Source of the DNA: Collinsella sp.
GTDB lineage: Bacteria; Actinomycetota; Coriobacteriia; Coriobacteriales; Coriobacteriaceae
Length of the DNA: 10,236 nucleotides
NCBI GenBank assembly: GCA_022728415.1
Contig: JAIJJM010000044.1
Span: 1-10,236, forward strand
Direction: 5' to 3'
Part shown: positions 6,645 to 10,236 of the stretch, piece by piece
Numbering within the stretch: the stretch's first letter is position 1
Layout of the letters: every line of letters begins with the position of its first letter
Translations under genes and position numbers: made by a program
The notes under the pieces: model-generated
Seen by the model: only the letters and a program-made list of their open reading frames with translations
The model's database searches: none
Told to the model about the DNA's origin: nothing

Positions 6645-6681
6645 TTGTCGGAAACCTGGGCCTCGCCCCAATCCCCGACAA
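6645..6681 (-). other. Leader hairpin upstream of the terminator
   Basis: TTGTCGG (6645-6651) pairs with CCGACAA (6675-6681), with GGGC/GCCC inside. In minus-strand RNA it is followed by AUUAUUAUU. Together with the terminator 10 bases further on it makes a two-hairpin leader. Confidence 0.45.
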
Positions 6682-6708
6682 TTCATCTACACGATAGTTT
6701 ACTCACAA

Positions 6709-6732
6709 CAAGCGTTGCAGCAAGCGTTGCAG
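6709..6732. repeat. Perfect tandem 12-bp repeat
   Basis: CAAGCGTTGCAG occurs twice head to tail (6709-6720 and 6721-6732). It lies between the candidate tRNA promoter and the leader hairpins, where a regulator could bind. No coding role is apparent. Confidence 0.7.
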
Positions 6733-6783
6733 TGAAGAAAATGTGAAAGAACAGCACTCACCACAGAAGCGAACGGTTTTTCC

Positions 6784-6813
6784 ATAATAGCCCCAGATCG
6801 CATCCAGCGTCAG
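6784..6813 (-). promoter_or_regulatory. Candidate sigma-70-type promoter for the tRNA array
   Basis: Reading the minus strand, CTGACG (6813-6808, four of six consensus bases) stands 18 bases before TATTAT (6789-6784, five of six). Transcription would begin near 6777, run through the tandem repeat and the two leader hairpins, and enter the tRNA genes. It is the best promoter match I see on this strand in the region; the match alone does not prove use. Confidence 0.45.
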
Positions 6814-6840
6814 AGCTAGAGTCGCAGCGGCCCCGCGTCT

Positions 6841-7196
6841 TGCCCGTGGGTACCCTTCCCTTGGGGGTGGGGTGTATGTGTCGGCGTGTCGTAGTGTGGC
6901 GCGTGGTATGCGCGCGGTCGTATGCGGTTGTGAGTATGGCCGTGTCTGTGACGCGGCTATCCGCGTTGCCTGGGTGTGAGTGTGGCGTGGTCGTGGCCGT
7001 CTGTGCCGTTGCCTGTCTATCCGTCCGTGTGAGTCCGTCACGTGGTGGTGACGTGGCCTATCCGTCTGTGAGTTGTGACGTGGTGGTGTGTTACGTGGTG
7101 TCGTGCCGCGCGGTTTTGTGTCGTGTTCTGTGGGTTTCGACACGCCGAGGGATGCGAGTGTTTGCAAGGGGTTACGTGGTGTCGTTCCGTACCTGA
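6841..7196. repeat. G/T-skewed repeat-rich noncoding tract
   Basis: The plus strand is markedly rich in G and T with few A residues. Two imperfect copies of a roughly 31-34-bp unit stand almost side by side: both begin CTATCCGTC and end ACGTGGTGGTG (7017-7050 and 7058-7088). GTTACGTGGTGTCGT occurs exactly at 7090-7104 and 7171-7185. GTCAC/GTGAC (7037-7041, 7048-7052) makes a small palindrome. Open frames on both strands give low-complexity Val/Cys/Arg or His/Arg/Pro/Thr proteins and have no good ribosome sites, so I regard the tract as noncoding. A replication origin, regulator-binding array or rearrangement site are possible. Confidence 0.55.
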
Positions 7197-7197
7197 C

Positions 7198-7226
7198 TTG
7201 CTATACGAACGTATACCGAGTACAGT
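7198..7226 (+). promoter_or_regulatory. Candidate promoter containing palindromic operator
   Basis: TATACG-AA-CGTATA (7202-7215) is a perfect 6-bp inverted repeat. It lies in the spacer between TTGCTA (7198-7203) and TACAGT (7221-7226), 17 bases apart, a weak sigma-70-type promoter. A repressor on the palindrome would block it. The transcript would carry the hairpin-rich stretch that follows. Confidence 0.4.
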
Positions 7227-7260
7227 GTGAATCACGCAAGGCGGAAAGCCAAGCGGAGAC

Positions 7261-7414
7261 CACAGACCTCAGGGTGCTAGACAGGCTCCAGTCTGTGAGT
7301 CCTGAAGTTTGAAAAATTAACAGTGTTACCGACATTCCGGCTACAGGCCGGTGAGGGATAGCGAAGCAAGGCAGAGGCCTTGCGAGTAGTGCGGGGGCCG
7401 CTGAGAGAACGCGG
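7261..7414 (+). other. Hairpin-rich stretch, possible small RNA or leader
   Basis: Four stems follow one another: CACAGAC/GTCTGTG (7261-7267, 7291-7297), CCGGC/GCCGG (7337-7341, 7347-7351), GCAAGGC/GCCTTGC with a four-base AGAG loop (7366-7372, 7377-7383), and CCGC/GCGG (7398-7401, 7411-7414). No convincing gene lies here on either strand. Orientation is uncertain because the stems are perfect and work on both strands. Confidence 0.4.
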
Positions 7415-7444
7415 TGCGATGGCATCAGAAACCCCGTCTGCGAA

Positions 7445-7493
7445 TGAGCCAAAGGTATAATTGGGCTCACTGTAGCGAGTAGCGAGGTGAGCC
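7445..7493 (+). promoter_or_regulatory. Promoter, operator and start-masking hairpin of the XRE gene
   Basis: A perfect TATAAT (7456-7461) is flanked by TGAGCC (7445-7450) and GGCTCA (7464-7469), an inverted repeat spanning the -10 box. The -35 is poor (CCCGTC). GGCTCAC (7464-7470) can also pair in RNA with GTGAGCC (7487-7493), which contains most of the ribosome site GAGGTG and ends at the ATG. TAGCGAG is repeated twice in the loop. The layout suggests autoregulation in DNA and possibly translational control. Confidence 0.55.
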
Positions 7494-7718
7494 ATGAGTC
7501 TTAGGGAATTACGGCAGAAACGCGGGTTAACCCAGCGTCAACTAGCTGACAAGTCAGGCGTGCCGCATACACGAATCGCCGCGACTGAAACCGGGTCAAG
7601 ACCTATCGAAAATATGAGTCTTGGCATGGCTATCAAGCTGTGTGACGCGCTCAGGATATCTAATCCGCGCAAGCTGTTAGAGGCTGATAAGCCAAAAGAA
7701 AACACTAGCGAAAGCTAG
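7494..7718 (+). CDS. XRE-family helix-turn-helix regulator
   Basis: This 74-aa protein is a single HTH_3/Cro-CI-type DNA-binding domain. SLRELRQKRGLTQRQLADKSGVPHTRIAATETGSRP (2-37) contains the helix-turn-helix (about 12-31: TQRQLADKSGV then the recognition helix HTRIAATE). The C-terminal LGMAIKLCDALRIS-NPRKLLEAD completes the five-helix fold, and the last ten residues are polar and likely disordered. There is no cleavage or dimerisation domain as in a large CI repressor, so it is more like Cro, an immunity regulator or an antitoxin-type protein. The ATG follows GAGGTGAGCC. It lies at the divergence of the early and tRNA/late transcripts and probably controls that region. Confidence 0.9.
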   Translation: MSLRELRQKRGLTQRQLADKSGVPHTRIAATETGSRPIENMSLGMAIKLCDALRISNPRKLLEADKPKENTSES

Positions 7719-7813
7719 GTGTGAGCCCTATGAATCTTTGAGCGTAGGCCGGTTAGCGGCTTAATCGGGTGCAAGTCCCGACTACGCACGACGGCGGCTA
7801 CAACCTAGTCGCC
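7715..7813 (+). ncRNA. Structured leader with compact tRNA-like three-way junction
   Basis: GCGTAG (7742-7747) pairs with CTACGC (7782-7787). It encloses GCCG/CGGC (7748-7751, 7757-7760) and TCGGG/CCCGA with the T-loop-like seven-base TGCAAGT (7765-7781). The last stem abuts the closing stem exactly as a T-arm abuts an acceptor. There is no anticodon arm. A hairpin GGCGGCT/AGTCGCC follows (7793-7799, 7807-7813, one G-U). CTAGGT (7715-7720), at the XRE stop codon, is complementary to ACCTAG at 7803-7808 and again at 7886-7891, so alternative folds exist. It may be a riboswitch-like control element, a tRNA mimic or an RNA gene. I match it to no known family. Confidence 0.42.
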
Positions 7814-7823
7814 TAACGTAAAT

Positions 7824-7854
7824 GCCCCATGAGTACCGCAAATACTCATGGGGC
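7824..7854 (+). terminator. Strong hairpin, terminator-like
   Basis: GCCCCATGAGTA (7824-7835) pairs perfectly over 12 bases with TACTCATGGGGC (7843-7854) around CCGCAAA. Only CCTTTAT follows, so the U-tract is poor. It could end the XRE transcript, attenuate the next gene, or stabilise RNA. Confidence 0.55.
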
Positions 7855-7877
7855 TGACCTTTATCTGCTAATCAATA

Positions 7878-7902
7878 GAGGCAGTACCTAGTGTACTGCC
7901 TC
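7878..7902 (+). other. Second leader hairpin before the secreted protein gene
   Basis: GAGGCAGTAC (7878-7887) pairs perfectly with GTACTGCCTC (7893-7902) around CTAGT. It ends 20 bases before the chosen start codon and shows ACCTAG at its apex, matching CTAGGT at 7715-7720. Confidence 0.5.
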
Positions 7903-7922
7903 ACATGGAAGTGAGGACTATC

Positions 7923-8381
7923 ATGCGTAAGAAGTTTGTTGCGGCTGTTGCCGCGTTCGCCGCCCTGTGCGGTATGGTGTCGGTTCCGGCCAATGCCGCC
8001 GAGACTACTCAGCCTATCCGTGAGGACGTTACCCCTCACGTGCTGGTTCCGATACCAGTGCCGGAATCCAAGCTTGTCAGTGAGCCGGTTCAGGCCGCGC
8101 CGGTTGTCAGCCAGTCGGTACAGTCCGCGCCGGCGCAGTCGGTGCCCCAGGCCGCGCCGCGATCCTACACATTTGAGGACGTCTACAATCTTGCCGTTAA
8201 CTCGCCCTACTGCGAGCTCGAAGACGGTTCCGACCTGCCGCAGTGCTATTGGCATGACGGTGCGGGCGACGGGAGCGAACCGCCTTACACGGATATCGTC
8301 TATATGCCTGACGGTTACGGGTACCAAGCTCATGAGGACACCATGACGGTGAGCGTATTCGCGCGTAACCCGTGGCTGTGA
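7923..8381 (+). CDS. Small secreted protein of unknown function
   Basis: I start at the ATG at 7923 because GTGAGG lies seven bases before it and the product then begins with a standard Sec signal peptide: MRKKFVAAVAAFAALCGMVSVPANA, with an AxA-type cut before AETTQP. An ATG 18 bases upstream is in frame but would lengthen the n-region. The mature part of about 127 residues begins with a linker rich in Pro, Val, Gln, Ser and Ala (PVVSQSVQSAPAQSVPQAAP). It ends in a possible small domain, SYTFEDVYNLAVNSPYCELEDG through FARNPWL, with two cysteines that could form a disulfide outside the cell. No lipobox is seen. An exported protein next to the regulator suggests a host-surface or superinfection role, which is inference only. 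Confidence 0.72.
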   Translation: MRKKFVAAVAAFAALCGMVSVPANAAETTQPIREDVTPHVLVPIPVPESKLVSEPVQAAPVVSQSVQSAPAQSVPQAAPRSYTFEDVYNLAVNSPYCELEDGSDLPQCYWHDGAGDGSEPPYTDIVYMPDGYGYQAHEDTMTVSVFARNPWL

Positions 8382-8394
8382 CCTTTTACATGTC

Positions 8395-8444
8395 GGGCGG
8401 CATTCTCCGCCCAAGTTCATTCAGTCGCGCGGCTGTCTCCGCGC
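8395..8444 (+). other. Twin 6-bp/6-nt hairpins between genes
   Basis: GGGCGG-cattct-CCGCCC (8395-8412) and GCGCGG-ctgtct-CCGCGC (8427-8444) have the same geometry. They fill the 89-nt gap before the next start codon. No U-tract follows either. They may protect mRNA ends or tune translation. Confidence 0.5.
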
Positions 8445-8470
8445 TTCATCAATTCAAGGGAGATTCAACA

Positions 8471-8632
8471 ATGTCTATTGAGGAAATGTGGGACGCGCTG
8501 AAAGATGATTACGGTGTGTCCGAGCAGACTTTGCAAGTTATCACCAATATCAATGGCTACAGTACCGACACCATGCATGACGTGCTGTACGCGGTAGCCG
8601 CCGAACGTCACTTCGATGGCGAGGTGGCATGA
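8471..8632 (+). CDS. Small hypothetical phage protein, 53 aa
   Basis: The ATG at 8471 follows AAGGGAG eight bases away, so I prefer it to an in-frame ATG 99 bases upstream that has no ribosome site and would span both hairpins. The acidic product is MSIEEMWDALKDDYGVSEQT, then LQVITNINGYSTDTMHDVLYAVAAERHFDGEVA. It is predicted mostly helical, with no cysteine and no membrane segment. The pattern of a short helix, GVSEQTL, INGYS and DVLY looks like small conserved early proteins of actinophages, but I cannot name the family. Its stop overlaps the next start (ATGATG), so the two are translationally coupled. Confidence 0.72.
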   Translation: MSIEEMWDALKDDYGVSEQTLQVITNINGYSTDTMHDVLYAVAAERHFDGEVA

Positions 8633-8973
8633 TGGCACGCTACTTCTACGCTTTCCGCTGGGCTTATGGTATCGGCACGACATGGGATGATGGGTCATGG
8701 CCGGGTAGCCTCTACGTGTTCGACTCGATGGCTGAGCGTGACGCTTGGGTTGCCGACGACGTTTTTGATGGTAACTGGCATCGTGAGGCCATTACGGCAA
8801 AGAAGGCGCGTCATATCATGGCGGACACTGTTATCGGTTTCGACAATGAGATGATCGCACGGTTCGACGGTAGCCTGTCGGCTGTCGAACGGTACGCGCC
8901 CACCGTCGAACTGGTCAAGGCATGGCGGCGTGTTGACATGCAAAACAATCCGGCCGCGTATTACGCGGAGTGA
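8629..8973 (+). CDS. Hypothetical phage protein, 114 aa
   Basis: The gene starts inside the stop codon of the previous one (ATGATGGC; either ATG could be used) and is preceded by GAGG. The product is aromatic-rich at the N-terminus (MMARYFYAFRWAYGIGTTWDDGSWPGSLYVFDSMAERDAWVADD). It has a mixed alpha/beta look and then a helical, charged C-terminal half ending VKAWRRVDMQNNPAAYYAE. The stretch YVFDSMAERDAWVADD resembles the compact folds of phage proteins that follow a YxFxSxxERDxWV pattern. No catalytic motif, cysteine or membrane segment is visible. I do not assign a function. Coupling suggests it acts with its upstream partner. Confidence 0.75.
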   Translation: MMARYFYAFRWAYGIGTTWDDGSWPGSLYVFDSMAERDAWVADDVFDGNWHREAITAKKARHIMADTVIGFDNEMIARFDGSLSAVERYAPTVELVKAWRRVDMQNNPAAYYAE

Positions 8974-9037
8974 TTGCCATAATCGACCACTGGGGACGCG
9001 GCTACTTTGTGCGAGTCCATCGTTAAATCAATCGTTT

Positions 9038-9065
9038 CGGGGCATGGCATGGGAGCTGTGCCCCG
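9038..9065 (+). other. GC-rich hairpin before the next gene
   Basis: CGGGGCA (9038-9044) pairs with TGCCCCG (9059-9065) around a 14-base loop. It ends 19 bases before the chosen ATG, within a 111-nt gap that holds nothing else I can support. Confidence 0.45.
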
Positions 9066-9084
9066 CTGTTTTAAGGAAATCATC

Positions 9085-9480
9085 ATGCTTAGCGATATCG
9101 AGCTTGAAGCGATGTGCTGGAAAGTTGACGCGGAACTGAAAAAACACGCGGCCAACCATGACCCTGACTGGTGGGGTATCTACCACTTGTGGGATAGCCC
9201 AAACGGCGACTGGGTCAGTGAGGAGGACTGGAATAAGGTGTTCCGAAACCGACCTTTCTACATGGCTACCGCGTACATGCTTTGGGTCAACAATGGTTAC
9301 AACGTTCGTGAGGTTTGCCGCACTTATAATGAAGACGGCTTACCGGGGCTTAACGCCTTATGCAATGAAGTCCTTGATGAAGATGACGGTACCGGTTGCT
9401 ATTTCACCGAGGTTGAGTGTGATGAATGCGGGGCTGGATGGTCAGCCGACTGTGTTTGCGACGTTGGAGCTGAGGGCTGA
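9085..9480 (+). CDS. Hypothetical phage protein with cysteine-rich C-terminus, 131 aa
   Basis: I start at the ATG at 9085 because TTAAGGA lies eight bases before it. An in-frame ATG at 9007 has no ribosome site and would translate the intergenic hairpin. The protein begins MLSDIELEAMCWKVDAELKK, is acidic and rich in tryptophan and tyrosine (DPDWWGIYHLWDSPNGDWVSEEDWNK), and then has NNGYNVREVCRTYNEDGLPG. It ends with YFTEVECDECGAGWSADCVCDVG, where C-x2-C and C-x-C could bind zinc like a small ribbon. No enzyme signature is visible. The TGA shares its A with the next ATG, giving a coupled pair. Function unknown. Confidence 0.74.
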   Translation: MLSDIELEAMCWKVDAELKKHAANHDPDWWGIYHLWDSPNGDWVSEEDWNKVFRNRPFYMATAYMLWVNNGYNVREVCRTYNEDGLPGLNALCNEVLDEDDGTGCYFTEVECDECGAGWSADCVCDVGAEG

Positions 9481-9650
9481 TGAAAGTCCGTCGTGTTCTG
9501 TTTGTGGCCGTCCTTGTGACGGCCTTTCTCTTGCTTAGGACGTTAGGCGTTATCCAGCCTACGCCCCAATGTTCCACGCCTTACGGCGTTGATGATACCG
9601 CCACTTGCGTGTATGGCGATTACGCCTATCACCGTGGCGTGCAAATCTGA
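9480..9650 (+). CDS. Small membrane or secreted protein, 56 aa
   Basis: The ATG at 9480 overlaps the upstream TGA by one base (TGATG) and follows GAGGGCTG, a good ribosome site. The product starts MKVRRVLFVAVLVTAFLLLR, a positively charged n-region and a hydrophobic helix of about 15 residues. That is either a signal anchor or a signal peptide without a clear cleavage site. The rest, TLGVIQPTPQCSTPYGVDDT then ATCVYGDYAYHRGVQI, is short, with two cysteines 12 residues apart that could form a disulfide outside the cell. Many phages encode such small envelope proteins in early or lysis-related regions, but no specific job can be read from sequence. Confidence 0.65.
   Translation: MKVRRVLFVAVLVTAFLLLRTLGVIQPTPQCSTPYGVDDTATCVYGDYAYHRGVQI
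9506..9530 (+). terminator. Terminator-like hairpin inside the small membrane protein gene
   Basis: GGCCGTC (9506-9512) pairs perfectly with GACGGCC (9518-9524) around CTTGT, and TTTCTCTT follows. The hairpin encodes part of the hydrophobic helix. It could cause partial termination after the upstream gene, or be a by-product of codon choice. Confidence 0.35.
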
Positions 9651-9680
9651 CAATCGATTTTTTGAAATGAGGTAAACAAA

Positions 9681-10236
9681 ATGAAGAAGCTGGCTAATGA
9701 CCCGTCGCGTAACGTGAATGCCGTGAGCGGCATGTGGGTACGCTTGCGTAAAGACAATAGTAAGTATGACGTGCGGTATGTAAACGCCCGGCTGAAGCGT
9801 ATCTGGCGATTGTCGGAAACGTCCGCTGGCACGTCTTGGAATGTTCAGGCCAAGGGTGAGAAGAAATACGCCGAACTATTGGATGGTATGAAAGCAAGCC
9901 AGTCCGACCTTGAACATGGCTGGTTTCTGGTGCCTGACAATGAGCGTAAGGCTTACGGGTTCACGGTTCCCGTGCTGACGGGGATGGATGCTAAAAGCGT
10001 TTCCGGTATCACGGTGGCTGATTTTGAGTCCCGTTGGACATGCGAGAACGAACGGTTTACGACTATTGACCATTGGCCTAAGCAAGGTATGGTGCGTCAT
10101 CTGCCGCCTACCGAGGTTGAAGATGAAAGCAAATGGGCTGGTGAGGATGAGTTTCTTGATGATGAACCGGCCCCGATCACTCAAGAGATCCCTGAAGTCC
10201 CGCCCAAGGTCAACACGTTTGCCGTGTCCTACGCGA
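9681..10236 (+). CDS. Hypothetical phage protein (partial, C-terminus off the window)
   Basis: The frame is open from the ATG at 9681 to the window edge, 185 codons. GAGG lies nine bases before the ATG; the 30-nt gap from the previous stop also holds a run of six T. The N-terminal part is basic (MKKLANDPSRNVNAVSGMWVRLRKDNSKYDVRYVNARLKRIWRLSE). The middle has KYAELLDGMKASQSDLEHGWFLVPDNERKAYGF, suggestive of a mixed alpha/beta domain. The visible end turns acidic and proline-rich (EVEDESKWAGEDEFLDDEPAP then ITQEIPEVPPKV), probably a flexible linker before a further domain. I recognise no family, and the missing end could carry the informative motifs. Confidence 0.72.
   Translation, partial: MKKLANDPSRNVNAVSGMWVRLRKDNSKYDVRYVNARLKRIWRLSETSAGTSWNVQAKGEKKYAELLDGMKASQSDLEHGWFLVPDNERKAYGFTVPVLTGMDAKSVSGITVADFESRWTCENERFTTIDHWPKQGMVRHLPPTEVEDESKWAGEDEFLDDEPAPITQEIPEVPPKVNTFAVSYA

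Noticed and set aside
6417..6686. Minus-strand 89-codon frame
   Set aside because: It runs through the leader hairpins, the terminator and all of tRNA-Ser(GCU), so it is not a gene.
6703..7167. Minus-strand 154-codon frame rich in His, Arg, Pro and Thr
   Set aside because: Low-complexity translation of the G/T-skewed tract, with no ribosome site or domain.
6840..7196. Plus-strand 118-codon frame rich in Val, Cys, Ser and Arg
   Set aside because: Its composition simply mirrors the G/T bias, and no ribosome site precedes the ATG.
7201..7470. Transposon end or TnpB guide RNA
   Set aside because: The hairpins look suggestive, but there is no transposase fragment, target duplication or recognisable end nearby.
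7742..7787. Cobalamin riboswitch, twister or other known ribozyme
   Set aside because: The CGGGTGCAAGTCCCG hairpin recalls parts of several RNAs, but the other conserved boxes of those families are absent.
9158..9538. Alternative frame ending CSVCGRPCDGLSLA, suggesting a +1 frameshift extension of the upstream cysteine-rich protein
   Set aside because: No slippery site is evident and the overlapping start of the 56-aa protein explains the junction better.
1..10236. CRISPR array
   Set aside because: No regularly spaced repeats with unique spacers are present; the repeats at 6709-6732 and 7017-7185 are tandem or irregular.

Overview
The window looks like part of a temperate phage or prophage of a high-GC Gram-positive host. 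I favour Bifidobacterium. The evidence is a G+C-rich coding pattern, GAGG/AGGAG ribosome binding sites, actinophage-type terminase, portal and VG15/MuF-like head proteins, and tRNA genes without encoded CCA. The exact host is inferred; no host gene or integrase is visible.

Left half, minus strand (1-5390): a packaging and head operon read right to left. It runs HNH endonuclease, then a Cys-rich protein with a degenerate HNH-like tail, small terminase, large terminase, SPP1-gp6-like portal, and a VG15/MuF-like minor head protein cut by the window edge. Junctions are short overlaps or gaps of tens of bases, as in one late transcript. A nested inverted repeat (5416-5498) sits just upstream of the HNH gene and is a candidate cos or packaging site, or a structured leader.

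Centre, minus strand (5502-6813): an array of five clear tRNA genes, in transcription order Ser(GCU), Tyr(GUA), Ser(CGA), Trp(CCA), Thr(CGU). A candidate promoter and a leader with two hairpins, one a good intrinsic terminator, lie upstream. The spaces between tRNAs are not empty. One 120-nt block fills the Ser(CGA)-Tyr gap almost exactly and has a 7-bp acceptor-like closing stem. Other gaps hold strong stems, some of which pair fully only in minus-strand RNA.

Divergent control region (about 6814-7493): a strongly G/T-skewed repeat tract (6841-7196), a palindromic operator-like site, a hairpin-rich stretch (7261-7414), and a promoter with an inverted-repeat operator in front of an XRE-type regulator.

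Right part, plus strand (7494-10236): early or accessory genes. These are the XRE regulator, then a structured leader with a compact tRNA-like three-way junction and two strong hairpins, then a small secreted protein and five small or partial proteins of unknown function. One of these is an otherwise easily missed 56-aa membrane or secreted protein. GC-rich hairpins sit in several of the intergenic gaps.

The late genes package DNA and build the head, the tRNAs probably supplement host decoding, and the XRE protein probably governs the divergent early region.
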